A stretch of 64,000 bases of DNA from Paenibacillus alvei DSM 29 (GCF_000293805.1 NZ_AMBZ01000010.1:124001-188000); one strand, 5' to 3'. Shown: positions 35,310-44,883, counted from the stretch's first letter. Notes: a model not told the origin generated them from the letters alone. Translations and numbers: made by a program.

Positions 35310-35628
35310 CTCGTCCCCCCCTTCGACATCATTATATAACGGAGATCTGGGAAATTGAGGATAACAAGGGTTACTGATTACATTCCTTCGATAAGTGGTT
35401 AAAGTAAAGGGGTGATCCTATGCCTGCATTTATAAAAAACAACCTGTAAATGGATCATTTTCGTAATCCATCATGCAGGTCGCAATTTCACTTTATATTA
35501 TTTCATCTTGATAAATGCATATTTGTACTCTATCTGGCCTTATGTATCATAATCCGATGAATAACACCAAAAAGAGAGCGTATATTAGTACACTCTCTCC
35601 TTACTAAAAATAAATATTTTCTCATTTT
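35310..35628. other. Intergenic region with a 9-codon frame and hairpins
   Basis: A 319-bp gap. AAAGGGGTGATCCT is followed at 35420 by ATG and nine codons (MPAFIKNNL) then stop. This looks like the start of a lost gene or a leader peptide. A stem (ACCTGTAAATGGAT / ATCCATCATGCAGGT) at about 35450-35480 follows. The GH18 terminator closes the region. Nothing else is visible. Confidence 0.35.
35571..35600 (-). terminator. Terminator of the SLH-GH18 gene
   Basis: On the minus strand GAGAG(T)GTA / TAC(G)CTCTC is followed by TTTTTGG, 29 nt after the stop codon. Confidence 0.7.
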
Positions 35629-37230
35629 CTAAAATTGCAAATTAGAGTATTTCCACTGATTATCTAGGGCCTTCCATACATCATTCGTTTCAGCTCCCAC
35701 ATACCAGTAAGCGAACCCAGCCACATTGCGGCTGCTTGCCATTGCATACTTTGCAGCAAGCGAACGGCTGTCCTCCGCCCAAACTTGATGTCTTGCCCCG
35801 CGCTCTATGAAATCTGCTACGTATTGCGATGTCCGGTCATCCCACTTTGTCTTGCGCGTGCGCAGTAACTCTCCTTGCTCAATTAAGGTTAGTTCACGGG
35901 AGGTTACGCTTTTTCCGCTTACCGTCCAGTCCCGTGAATAGAAGGGGAAGGCGGTTATCACTTTATGAGACGGCACTGATTTCAACAGCTTGTCGAGTGC
36001 TCGCTGCAGCCATGGCAAAGAAGACACAGAACCCGCCGTTGGCGCTCCGTCCCAATGCTCATCGTACCCCATTAGCACCATGTAATCCGCTGATTTGCCG
36101 AGAGCAGCATAATCGAACGCCTCCGTCCAATCTGTACCCAAATCAGGAGACACATCGATAGACAAAACCGCATTATTTTGATGCAGCTTAGCAGCCAATT
36201 CCGACACAAATGCAGTTAAGGCCTGTCTGTCCTCCGGACGAACATTTTCAAAATCAAGATTCAAACCATTCAGTTTATACGTCTTCACAAAACCGATAAG
36301 CTTCGTAATAACTGAGGTCTTCTTCGTCGGATTGGTAAGCACTTCATGTGTCAGATCCGCATTGAAACGGTTCCCCACAAGCGCCCACACCTGCTTGCCA
36401 TTGTTCTTGGCCCATGTCAGAAGCGTCTTATCTGTCTGATCAGTCACCGACTCCTTGGCATCGAGGAAATACCATCTTGGTGAAAGGGTATTAACGGTTG
36501 ATCCGGACACTTTCGAGATATATTGCTGAGTCGTCAGCTCATGCTTCCACCCCATCTCAATTCGCTTCGGCGGAGCTTTTGTCAATGCTTTCGACCAATC
36601 CGGTCGCTGAAGAGCTCGATTCAATACAACAGCCGTTTCTTGACGTGTCAATGAATCATTCGGTCGAAATCCTTCCTCGTCACCATTCATCAGTTTCAGC
36701 TTTTGCATGACGCTAACATACGGTTTCGCCCATTTCGCAATTTGAGAGGCATCTGGATAGGACAACACCCCAGAATCAGTCTTTGCAGATTGCTTAAATG
36801 CACGTACGATAATCGCTGCGGCTTCTTGCCGGGTTACGGCCTGCTGAGGCTGGAAGCTCCTCTCTCCTGTTCCCTCCACCAAATGCAGCAATGAACCAGC
36901 TTGCACAGCCCCATAATACCAAGCGCCGCGCGTAACGTCATCATAGGCTGGAATATCGCTTGCCACGGGCTGCAGGTTGAACATTCGATTGACCATCGTG
37001 ATGAATTCTGCCCGGCTCACAGATCTCTCCGGCTCATATAATCGGTTACCGGAACCCGTCACAATGCCTTTCTTATACAGATTGATGATATCTTGCTGTC
37101 CGTAAAGCCCAGTAATATCATCGAAGGGCAGTCCTGTGCTTTTCGACTCTCCCCATGCCAGACCTCCGGTTATAAACATAGCGGCAATAGCTGTTAATAT
37201 GACAATTTTACGTCGTAGAGTCACTTCCAT
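35629..37230 (-). CDS. Secreted SLH-domain glycoside hydrolase family 18 protein
   Basis: A 533-aa exported protein. A signal segment (about residues 5-27) is followed by three S-layer-homology repeats (about 35-85, 95-150 and 155-210; e.g. YEPERSVSRAEFITMVNRMF). These bind pyruvylated wall polymer and keep the protein on the surface. A GH18 barrel (230-530) follows. The catalytic motif reads N-G-L-N-L-D326-F-E328: the proton-donor Glu and adjacent Asp remain, while the two outer Asp of DGxDxDxE are Asn, as in many YaaH/YdhD-type spore or wall GH18 proteins. Substrate could be peptidoglycan or chitin-like. The start may instead be GTG 37224, which is better spaced from GAGG. Confidence 0.88.
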   Translation of the reverse strand: MEVTLRRKIVILTAIAAMFITGGLAWGESKSTGLPFDDITGLYGQQDIINLYKKGIVTGSGNRLYEPERSVSRAEFITMVNRMFNLQPVASDIPAYDDVTRGAWYYGAVQAGSLLHLVEGTGERSFQPQQAVTRQEAAAIIVRAFKQSAKTDSGVLSYPDASQIAKWAKPYVSVMQKLKLMNGDEEGFRPNDSLTRQETAVVLNRALQRPDWSKALTKAPPKRIEMGWKHELTTQQYISKVSGSTVNTLSPRWYFLDAKESVTDQTDKTLLTWAKNNGKQVWALVGNRFNADLTHEVLTNPTKKTSVITKLIGFVKTYKLNGLNLDFENVRPEDRQALTAFVSELAAKLHQNNAVLSIDVSPDLGTDWTEAFDYAALGKSADYMVLMGYDEHWDGAPTAGSVSSLPWLQRALDKLLKSVPSHKVITAFPFYSRDWTVSGKSVTSRELTLIEQGELLRTRKTKWDDRTSQYVADFIERGARHQVWAEDSRSLAAKYAMASSRNVAGFAYWYVGAETNDVWKALDNQWKYSNLQF

Positions 37231-37413
37231 AGCCTCACTTTGCTAGAGATAAAAGATGATATAATGCGCTATCTTCCATCCTAGCAAAAAAAGACTTTTT
37301 CATAGATACTAAAATATTGGAAATTCAATTACATATTTGTATGTTTATAGGACTATACTACGTATGAATACGTATTTCCTACATAGAAAACAAGGAGTAG
37401 ATCTCATATTAAA

Positions 37414-37455
37414 CAAAAAGAGCCACTCGGGAGATAGTCTCCTTACATGGCTCTG
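37414..37455 (-). terminator. Terminator of the fibronectin-type protein gene
   Basis: Stem AGAGCCA/TGGCTCT with inner GGAG/CTCC, followed by TTTTTGTTT on the minus strand. Confidence 0.82.
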
Positions 37456-37499
37456 TCACTATACAACATTCACTATTGAATTATATAAACTAAGTATTA

Positions 37500-39892
37500 T
37501 TAATATTCTTCTTCTGGATAATGCGGCTGCGGCTTATTTTCATTCTGATTTCCAGTTTCTTTGTCTGGGGTCGATCCGTCAGTGTCATATCCATTGACTT
37601 CAAATGTAATAATCTTGTCGAAGAAGACATAATCTTTCCGGTTCTTGAATGGCCCTTTATTATTGTTATGCTTGTCAAATGCGAACATAACCTTTCCGTT
37701 TCCAGAAGCACGTCCTTCGTACCAATTGATGAATGCTTCTACTTCCGCCATCGACAGGTCGTATTCCTTTTGAATACCGTTGTTTAGCGTAATGAAAAGC
37801 AGTGCACGGCTGCCAGGTTCATTGTTACCTGGATCAGGATTTGTAGGATTTGTAGGATTTGTAGGCGTTGTACCGCCAGACTTCGGAGTTGCAGATGCTT
37901 CATTGGATACTGAACCTTCAAATGTTCCGTATAGCGAAGCAACGATATAATAATATGTTGTTCCGTTGGTAACAGATGTATCTGTATACGTGTACGTACT
38001 GCTCGTAACAGTAGCAATTGATGCATACGAGCCACCTGCAGTTGTACTCCGTTTTACATTATAGCCCGTAGCGCCTTTAGCGACGTTCCAATTCAGAACA
38101 ACTTTTTTGTCGCCACCAGATGCAGTTAATTGAATTGGATCAAGAGTAGGCTCCTCTTCGCCTGTACCGAAAACGTTCCATTCGTAAGGATAAACAGTAG
38201 CCCCTGTTTTTGACTTTAGAACGACTGTTGACACATTTTTAATTGGTTCAGGAAGAGTTTCTACTTCCTTATTTTTAGTGGCATCGTAGGCAAGTAGAAT
38301 ATTATTTTGCTCATCATACAATTCCAGGGTCACTTCACCTTGAGCATTCACAATAAATGAAGATATTTCCTTAGGCATTTTAAATGTATACCAAACATGT
38401 TTACTCTTACCCAGTGATGTATAGGTGGCTTCCTTGTTATCTGTTATTTCTCTTATTTTTCTTTTGTATCTCCAATAACTGGACCTGCGTTAATTACTAG
38501 ACTATCCAACAAACCACCGGTGTATTTTGTTGCTGACGGCATGATGCTGCTTTCCGGAGAGTTTTTACTTTCGCCAGCTTCATTAACTGCTGACACAACA
38601 TAATAGTAGGTCGTTCCGTTTATTACAGACTTATCCGTATAAGTTGTACCACTAATATTGGCTACAAGTAATGCATACGGGCCACCTGATGATGTTGCTC
38701 TTTTCACATTGTAGAATTTTGCAGCTGTTGTATCCCAATCTAGCTTAACAATTTGATCTCCACCGTATATCCAGTTAATCTTCGTTGGTACTGGTGGGGT
38801 CGAAGGCTTTCCAAATAAATTCCATTCATAAACATAAGCAGTCCCCGGTTTCCCTTTCACTACTACCGTTGACACGTTTTTAACTGGTGTAGGTAGTGTC
38901 TGAACACCGTTAATATGTAATGGAGTATAGGAATATAACAAATTGTAGTTGTTATCATAAAATTCAATATCGACACTATTATCATACTTTATTACGACTG
39001 AATTTATTTCTGTTGGCTTGTTAAAAGTATGCCAAACGAAAGTCTTATTGTTAATGCCAACATATGTTGATTCATTGTTATCCGTGATTTCTTTTACTGT
39101 GCTTGTTGGATTGTTAATGCTTGTCCCCATATCGATTGCAAGTCCGTCAAGATAGCCACCGGTATATTGCGTCGCATTTGGTTTAATATTCTTCTGCGGT
39201 GAATTAACACTTTCTCCCGCTTCATTGGCTGCAGTCACTACATAAAAATATTCAGTTCCGTTAGTCACTGTGTTATCGGTGTACGTTGTATCAGCTATAT
39301 TACTTGCCAACAAGGAATACGGGCCACCTGATGATGTGGATCGCTTTATATTGTAAGACTTCGCTGCAGTAGATACCCAGTCCAATCGAACAAACTTATC
39401 CCCACCCTGAATCCAGGAAATCGTTGTAGGTGAAGGAGGTGCTGATGGTATTTCGAATAGATTCCACTCATAGACATAAGCAGTAGCAGCAGATTTCAAT
39501 ACAACCGTAGAAACATTTTTAACTGTTGCAGGTAGTGTTTGAATACCATCAATTTTTAACAGGCTATAATTTGAGATCAGATTACTTTGATCATCATAAA
39601 ATTCAACAGTAATTGCACCGTCATATCGCAAAACTAGTGCATTTATATCCTTCGGAGAAGGGAATGTATACCAAGCTAAGTTTTTCCCCCCCATCGAAAT
39701 ATATGACGAGAGATTATTATCTGTCGCTTCCGTTACTGGTTTCCCTTGCCCAATTGCAGGCCCGACCTGAACTGGCAGACTATCCAATAGTCCACCCGTA
39801 AATTGATTCGCTGCTGAAGCTTTAACAGGACTTAATACAACGAGTCCGATGATAAAAGCTAGCATGAGAATTGGCAATCTCATTTTTCTCAT
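37500..39892 (-). CDS. Secreted repeat protein with fibronectin type III domains (apparent frameshift)
   Basis: Two open frames (38453-39892 and 37500-38378) form one gene of about 797 codons. The first frame stops at TAA just after VIGDTKEK. Adding one base to the run at 38456-38460 continues it as IREITDNKEATYTSLGKSKHVWYTF, an exact third copy of the repeat module. Order: signal peptide (ending ASAA); then three pairs of a module of about 115 residues (TGGLLDSL...TDN.....WYTF...EFYD...GVQTLP...VYEWNLF) and a fibronectin type III domain; then a TNPTNPTNP linker; then a C-terminal domain (ITLNNGIQKEYDLSMAEVEAFINWYEG) also seen on other secreted Paenibacillus proteins, as I recall. The module resembles carbohydrate-binding discoidin-like folds (inference). 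The gene is clearly AT-richer than its neighbours. Confidence 0.82.
37837..37863. repeat. 9-bp tandem repeat, three copies
   Basis: GGATTTGTA repeated three times, encoding the Asn-Pro-Thr linker of the fibronectin-type protein on the minus strand. It is in frame, so copy-number change alters linker length only. Confidence 0.85.
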
Positions 39893-40143
39893 TTCTGTTC
39901 CCCCTAGTTATAAATAAGTTAGCTCCATCCTCCATCCACCCATAGCCAAGTTATTTGTATTTTTATGTATTTGTTTTGCTATGAATTTAACGAATGGGAT
40001 TAGCAGGAAGAATATATCACAATTTCCCCTCCCTACACCAAACAGTAATTAACAATCAAGGGGGATAATTCATATTTATTTTCCTTGTTCTCAAATTCTT
40101 CAAATCTATCACGATCATTTCACTTACTGTGTGTGAAAGAAGA
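39893..40143. other. AT-rich upstream region of the fibronectin-type gene
   Basis: No gene seen. The AT-rich 250 bp should contain the promoter of the secreted repeat protein (minus strand). CTAGGGGGAACAG gives its ribosome binding site. I found no clear operator. Confidence 0.5.
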
Positions 40144-40180
40144 ACAAAAACCACAGAAGGTATAATTCTGTGGTTTTTGT
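40144..40180. terminator. Perfect hairpin terminator
   Basis: 15-bp perfect stem ACAAAAACCACAGAA/TTCTGTGGTTTTTGT with a 7-nt loop; the T5-containing arm works on either strand. It probably terminated the hydrolase whose remnant lies at 40300-40601. Confidence 0.8.
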
Positions 40181-40299
40181 GATTTGTTAGCAGCAAGAAT
40201 TATATAACACCAGTGTATAAATCACGGGAATAAAATAATTAGTAATGAGGCAAAAGCAGCTATGCCGTCACACTGACTATGCTCGTTGGACCGCCGATT

Positions 40300-40601
40300 T
40301 TAGACCAACGAGGTGCTAGTCGACACTTCAACAAGAAAGGAAATGACAGCCTCATTAAATGCTGCAGCGGAATCCGCACTGAAAATATGTGCGGCGCCCT
40401 GAATCTCAACATAACGCGCATTCGGAACACGATTCGCCATGAGCCGGTAAACAGCAGCTGGAGGCGACATAAGATCCCCGCTATGAATAAGACGGGCATG
40501 GAAAGGGAGCTCATGTGCATGAATGCATCAAAGCCAACAATCCCCTCTGCCACATCAGCGAGCGATTGTCCATCGGCCGTTGCTGCTAATCCGTGCCATA
40601 T
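40300..40601 (-). pseudogene. Alpha/beta-hydrolase remnant (C-terminal part)
   Basis: Reading the minus strand with one frameshift gives a coherent C-terminal half of an alpha/beta hydrolase: WHGLAATADGQSLADVAEG..., then SLSMPVLFIAGD, which matches the strand with the catalytic Asp. After the shift come SPPAAVYRLMANRVPNARYVEI, and GAAHIFSADSAAAFNEAVISFL with the catalytic His. The shift lies at the C4 run 40476-40479 (one base short). An in-frame TAG at 40602-40604 and the absence of any nucleophile-bearing N-terminal half upstream show that the gene is truncated even if the frameshift is an artefact. Confidence 0.75.
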
Positions 40602-40640
40602 CTAATAAGTCTTCAGTCTTTTCCGCCTTTTGTTTTTCAA

Positions 40641-40683
40641 TAAAAAGGTTCACTCAATCCGTTTTTACGGCTTGAGTGAACCC
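40641..40683 (-). terminator. Terminator downstream of the RNA methyltransferase gene
   Basis: Stem GGTTCACTCAA.CCG/CGG.TTGAGTGAACC followed by TTTTTATT on the minus strand, 79 nt past the methyltransferase stop. Confidence 0.82.
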
Positions 40684-40761
40684 TTATCTATTGTCGCTGT
40701 TATAAAAGGTCTTATACTATCTTAAAAAAGTGTCCCGTAACTAACAAATTTAATGACTGGG

Positions 40762-41595
40762 TTACCCCGAATAATGACGCTGTCGCATTGCCTCATACAA
40801 CAGAACAGTGGTAGCCATCGCGACATTCAGCGATTCCGCTTGTCCGCGCATCGGAATAATAATCGTGTCATCCACTAGTGTTTGCACCTGCTGTGACACT
40901 CCCTGTCCTTCATTGCCGACGATTAGCCATGACGCATGGCGATAGTCGTAGCTATAGCAAGAATGCGTTGCCTGTAAGCTGGTGCTGGCTAGACGAACTC
41001 CATGTGCTTGCGCCGCAGGAAGCAGCTCCGTCAAGTCACCTTCCACCACTGGCAAATGAAACAGCGAGCCCATGGTCGAACGAATCGTCTTCGCGTTATA
41101 GAGATCGACGGTTCCTTTGCCAATGACAACACCGTCTGCACCAACTGCATCTGCAGTTCGAATAATCGTTCCGAGATTGCCTGGATCCTGTACGCCATCC
41201 ACAACCACCACCAACGAATTGGGCGACGCCAGCAAGCTGTCTACAGAAGCGGAGGGTTTGTGCGCGATTGCAATGACAGGCTGCGGAGTTTCCGTATCAC
41301 TGCATTTGCGGATAATGGCATCCGACACCGCAATCCATTCGGTATTGTTGCCTCGACCTAAGGGAGACGCATTTTCAGCATGATTATGGAACGACTCCAG
41401 CTCCTGCGGTATGCCTTTCTCCAAATCATAAGCAACAACATCCACCTGCAGCCCAGAGCGCAGCGCTTCTTGAACAAGGTGGATCCCTTCTACGATGAAC
41501 AAGCCTTCACGGTTGCGGTGCTTCCGTTCTTTTAGTTGTACCCAGCTTTTCACCTTATTATTTTGTATCGAAGTAATGCTCAATGATTCTCTCAT
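40762..41595 (-). CDS. SPOUT-family RNA 2'-O-methyltransferase (TrmH/SpoU, YsgA-like)
   Basis: A 277-aa SAM-dependent rRNA or tRNA ribose methylase. An N-terminal RNA-binding domain (QNNKVKSWVQLKERKHR) is followed by the trefoil-knot domain with motif 1 DPGNLGTIIRTADA, motif 2 IVGNEGQGVS and motif 3 IPMRGQAESLNVAMA. Its ATG overlaps the stop of the upstream K+ uptake gene (ATGA). In B. subtilis the homologue YsgA lies near pheS; exact target nucleotide is not predictable. Confidence 0.9.
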   Translation of the reverse strand: MRESLSITSIQNNKVKSWVQLKERKHRNREGLFIVEGIHLVQEALRSGLQVDVVAYDLEKGIPQELESFHNHAENASPLGRGNNTEWIAVSDAIIRKCSDTETPQPVIAIAHKPSASVDSLLASPNSLVVVVDGVQDPGNLGTIIRTADAVGADGVVIGKGTVDLYNAKTIRSTMGSLFHLPVVEGDLTELLPAAQAHGVRLASTSLQATHSCYSYDYRHASWLIVGNEGQGVSQQVQTLVDDTIIIPMRGQAESLNVAMATTVLLYEAMRQRHYSG

Positions 41596-42260
41596 GATTC
41601 CGAAAATGCCAGCTCCATCGTATTCAAATGATCGTTCTGTCCGATAATGACAAGCACATCTCCTTCTTTTATGCGATCCTCTGCATATGGAGAAATGTTC
41701 GTCTTGCCATTATTTTTAATCGCCATGACGTTGCATCCATACTTTGCGCGGATATCAAGCTCCTTCAAGTTCTTGCCGATCATGAGCGGCGTCGCGCGAA
41801 TCTCGACGATGCTGTGATCATCCGACAGCTCGATATAATCCAAGATGTTAGGCGATATCAGATTGTGCGCAACGCGCATCCCCATATCTCGTTCAGGGAA
41901 TACAACCTTATCGGCGCCAATTTTGCTTAATACTTTGCCGTGCAGCTCATTTTGAGCTTTGGCTACAATCGTCGGCACACCCAAATCTTTCAAGATAAGG
42001 GTAGTCAATATGCTCGCCTGAATATCTTGCCCAATTGCAACGACGACAACATCGAAATTGCGGACGCCAAGCGCCTTTAACGCATCCTCATCTGTAGACT
42101 CTGCAGATACCGCATGTGTAACCATATTGGCAACATCCTGTATTTTTTGTTCACTTGAATCAATCGCCAGCACTTCAAATCCCATCTTGCTTAAGCTTTT
42201 CGCAACACTAGTGCCGAAACGCCCCATACCGATAATGGCAAATTGTTTTTTGGCAGCCAT
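41592..42260 (-). CDS. Ktr/Trk-type K+ uptake regulatory protein (RCK)
   Basis: A cytoplasmic 222-aa RCK protein that gates a KtrB/D-type K+ channel subunit. The N-terminal Rossmann domain has the nucleotide-binding GMGRFGTSVA and the Asp/Glu region VLAIDSSEQ. The C-terminal RCK_C domain (IEIRATPLMIGKNLKELDI-like segment) binds a ligand, c-di-AMP in several Firmicutes. AAGGTG lies 5 nt before ATG 42260; the longer frame to 42305 is unlikely. No channel subunit gene is adjacent. Overlaps the methylase gene downstream by 4 nt. Confidence 0.9.
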   Translation of the reverse strand: MAAKKQFAIIGMGRFGTSVAKSLSKMGFEVLAIDSSEQKIQDVANMVTHAVSAESTDEDALKALGVRNFDVVVVAIGQDIQASILTTLILKDLGVPTIVAKAQNELHGKVLSKIGADKVVFPERDMGMRVAHNLISPNILDYIELSDDHSIVEIRATPLMIGKNLKELDIRAKYGCNVMAIKNNGKTNISPYAEDRIKEGDVLVIIGQNDHLNTMELAFSES

Positions 42261-42512
42261 AGGTTCACCTTCCCCATTTTCCGACAACATTCTTATAACC
42301 TCCATTATAGCATGCCCATCTCTGCAGGTGAAACGCCAATCCTTCCACGTATGAGTGTCCTGTACTCAGGGAACGTTAAAATATGAAGCTGGCATGTTCC
42401 GCAATGTATGCTTAGTGGCGATCTGGATGAGCTAAGATATAACTGCTTATACGCCATTCCATACAACGGCGGAATAATGAACAGCAGCACGCGAAGGAAG
42501 GAGAACTGCCAA

Positions 42513-42737
42513 TGGCTGTCACATTGAATTTGCGTCAAGCAATTGTACAAAAGTAAAAATAAGCCAGATGAAGATATCGTCGATATGATTGAAGGCTCCA
42601 TCGATTATGACGAGCGCGCATTGCCCGGACTTGGCGTATTGTTCGAAATGATCTGGAAAGCAAGCAGCAGCGAAGCTCGTCAACAGTTAGTCGACACACT
42701 TCAGAGCAAGCTGAAAAGCGACCAAGCTGCAAAATAA
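42513..42737 (+). CDS. sspI: Small acid-soluble spore protein SspI (frame disrupted)
   Basis: The ATG at 42513 with AAGGAG 8 nt upstream begins MAVTLNLRQAIVQK and then stops at 42555. A second frame continues NKPDEDIVDMIEGSIDYDERALPGLGVLFEMIWKAS to 42737. Together they are a full SspI of about 75 aa; LPGLGVLFE is the hallmark. The two parts join if two bases are added (a G at 42554 and an A in 42556-42560), or if the T at 42555 is removed. In spores SspI is a minor SASP made under SigG. A terminator follows. Frame loss may be an artefact like the others in this window. Confidence 0.85.
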
Positions 42738-42793
42738 TTCATCAGCATCATATTTTCTATTTTTCGACAATTCCATTATGCATGCCCCACATG

Positions 42794-42852
42794 AAAAAGA
42801 CGCAGAATTCGTAAAGCTCATCCCCCGAGTTTTATGGTTCTGCGTCTTTTTT
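42794..42852 (+). terminator. Terminator of sspI
   Basis: Stem AAAAAGACGCAGAA/TTCTGCGTCTTTTT with a 30-nt loop and a terminal T6, directly upstream of the MerR-type promoter. Confidence 0.85.
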
Positions 42853-42861
42853 ACATATCGC

Positions 42862-42892
42862 TTTACATTGACGCTGCGTCAAACGCTACAAT
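42862..42892 (+). promoter_or_regulatory. MerR-type promoter with 19-bp spacer and operator
   Basis: TTTACA (42862-42867) and TACAAT (42887-42892) are exactly 19 bp apart. The spacer holds the perfect dyad TTGACG-CTG-CGTCAA (42868-42882). An over-long spacer containing a palindrome is the classic MerR-family arrangement, in which the regulator untwists DNA to align the two elements. It should autoregulate the MerR-methyltransferase gene 32 nt downstream. Confidence 0.75.
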
Positions 42893-42923
42893 GAATGCAT
42901 ATCGAAGCAAGGAGCTGATGCCC

Positions 42924-43991
42924 ATGAAAATTCAAGAAGCCGCGGAGCAACTCGGTATGACCACGAGGGCAATACGCTTTTATGAACAAAAAGGACTGCT
43001 GCCTCCGCTCACGAAAGAACAAAATGGCTATCGCATATTCAATGAAACTGATATGAACCGGCTACGAACAATAGGGGCTCTTCGCGAGATGAATTTGTCA
43101 ATTGAGCAAATTCGTTGCTGCATTGATGATGCGATTCTAGGAAATATGGAATCAGTCCGTCCCTTCTTATTAGAAAAACGACAAGAGCTGGCTCTGCAAT
43201 ATACCGAGCTAAAGCGACTCATTAATCAGATTGACAAGCTTCTCAATTATCAAAATGAAAATTCGAATCAAGGAGAGATGATGATGGGCAGACTGCATGC
43301 AATTGGCGAGCAATCACGACAATACCAGAAACTGCGCAGTGATTGGAGCGATCGTTGGAATTTTGATAAGCAAGCAACACATTATGATAAGCTAGTGGCG
43401 AATGGTACTGGGCCGTTGGATGTACATGCAAATTATGAAGATATCCTTGATCGGGTCTGCCTAGAAGCCAAGCCGAAGCCAGGCGCACAAGGGCTGGAGA
43501 TTGGCGTCGGCACCGGCAACCTTGCAGGCCGCTGCGTCAATCAAGGGGCGGAGATGACGGGAATTGACCAATCAAGCGCCATGCTGGAGCGATGTCGGGA
43601 AAAATGGCCGAACATTCGGCTGCTGCAAGGCAATATGTTAGCATTGCCGCTGGCGGATGAGGCATTCGACTTTATTGTGTCAACCTATGCGCTGCATCAT
43701 GTAACGGATGAACAGAAGGAAATTGTTCTGGCGGAAATGTGCCGTGTGCTGCAGCCAAGCGGGCGCATCGTTATCGCAGATTTAATGTTCCGGGACGACG
43801 CGCATCGCGCCTCCTTCATTGAAGACTTGAAGGAAGCAGAAGACTTTGAAGGCATTGAGGCAGTTCATGATGAGTATTTTGCCGATCGTTCCAGACTGAT
43901 TGCTTGGTTGGAAAACCATTCCTTTGAAGTAAAGGCAGAGCAACTGAATCATTTAATTCATTTGCTTGTTATTTCGAAAGGAGAAGCATAA
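42924..43991 (+). CDS. MerR regulator fused to a SAM-dependent methyltransferase
   Basis: A 355-aa two-domain protein. Residues 1-105 are a MerR domain: MKIQEAAEQLGMTTRAIRFYEQKGLLPP is the winged helix-turn-helix, followed by the coiled-coil dimerisation helix ending near LNYQNEN. Residues about 120-355 are a class I methyltransferase with motif I LEIGVGTGNLAG, the acidic DQSSAMLE, and FDFIVSTYALHHV. In ordinary MerR proteins this region binds the inducer, so the methyltransferase domain may be the effector sensor or a resistance enzyme (inference). ATG 42924 has AAGGAG 9 nt upstream. The gene is followed at 1 nt by a second methyltransferase and preceded by a MerR-type promoter. Confidence 0.88.
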   Translation: MKIQEAAEQLGMTTRAIRFYEQKGLLPPLTKEQNGYRIFNETDMNRLRTIGALREMNLSIEQIRCCIDDAILGNMESVRPFLLEKRQELALQYTELKRLINQIDKLLNYQNENSNQGEMMMGRLHAIGEQSRQYQKLRSDWSDRWNFDKQATHYDKLVANGTGPLDVHANYEDILDRVCLEAKPKPGAQGLEIGVGTGNLAGRCVNQGAEMTGIDQSSAMLERCREKWPNIRLLQGNMLALPLADEAFDFIVSTYALHHVTDEQKEIVLAEMCRVLQPSGRIVIADLMFRDDAHRASFIEDLKEAEDFEGIEAVHDEYFADRSRLIAWLENHSFEVKAEQLNHLIHLLVISKGEA

Positions 43992-43992
43992 A

Positions 43993-44868
43993 GTGCCTAC
44001 CAATCCGTCAAAGGATCATATTCCTAACCCAAGCCAACAGGATGCAGCCTTACAACAAACGAACAATAAGCAGATTCAATCCGCCATGTCTAATAACCCC
44101 GATCATAATAACATTTATGCACAGCAAGCGGCTGATTATGACCGCATGATCCATTACGAGGACGATGAACTCGAGTGGAAGTATTCTGTTCAACAGGTGC
44201 TTGCAACGAAGCCTTATGATCGGATTGTAGAGCTTGGTGCAGGAACAGGAAGATTTACGCGTGTTGTATTAACAGAAATGTCCAACAAGGAATGGCCAAA
44301 CGGTTCCTATATCGCGCTGGACGCCTCTACGGCAATGCTAGATCAGTTGAAGAGCAATATAGAGTGCGATGCATTTTTAGGTAAAATTACCGCTCCTACA
44401 GCCGCTAAGTTGCACATACAAGAGGCTGTGCACCACAAGCTGCCTCTAGCTAACCATTCTGTTGATCTGATTGTAGCTGGCTGGACGGTTTGCTACGGGG
44501 TTTGTGAACTCAATGATCGTGAGCAGCAGGTTGAGGCTATTGCCCGCATCATGAACGAACTGACTCGCGTGCTGTGTCCCGGTGGCCGTATCGCAATATG
44601 GGAGACACTTGGGACGGGTGTAGCCGCTCCTGCTGTTCCAGCTTCTCTGCAAGTCTATATACAAGCATTAGAAGAACAGTACGGGTTCCATCGTACAGAA
44701 TTGTCCACTTCCTTTCGCTTCCCCTCGATGGAGGAGGCCAAGTACATCACGAATTGGTTCTTCGGCTCCACTGCCTGCGATCTGCTTACACCAGATATAG
44801 ATGGCAGTGTCGTACTTCCATCCTACACAGGCCTTTGGGTCTGGGATAATAATATAGCCCGCCATTGA
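43993..44868 (+). CDS. SAM-dependent methyltransferase
   Basis: A 291-aa class I methyltransferase. After a Gln/Asn-rich N-terminus (residues 1-45), motif I is VELGAGTGRFTR, followed by an acidic residue in YIALDAST. Post-motif regions are SVDLIVAGWTVCY and LCPGGRIAIWETLG. The fold suits a small-molecule or lipid substrate. Start GTG 43993 has AAAGGAG 9 nt upstream and begins 1 nt after the stop of the MerR-methyltransferase gene, so the two are co-transcribed and coupled. Confidence 0.82.
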   Translation: MPTNPSKDHIPNPSQQDAALQQTNNKQIQSAMSNNPDHNNIYAQQAADYDRMIHYEDDELEWKYSVQQVLATKPYDRIVELGAGTGRFTRVVLTEMSNKEWPNGSYIALDASTAMLDQLKSNIECDAFLGKITAPTAAKLHIQEAVHHKLPLANHSVDLIVAGWTVCYGVCELNDREQQVEAIARIMNELTRVLCPGGRIAIWETLGTGVAAPAVPASLQVYIQALEEQYGFHRTELSTSFRFPSMEEAKYITNWFFGSTACDLLTPDIDGSVVLPSYTGLWVWDNNIARH

Positions 44869-44883
44869 TTTGGCGGGCTTTCA
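44856..44883 (+). terminator. Terminator of the methyltransferase operon
   Basis: Stem AGCCCGCCA/TGGCGGGCT with a 6-nt loop overlaps the last codons of the methyltransferase gene; followed by TTCACTTTATT. Confidence 0.7.
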
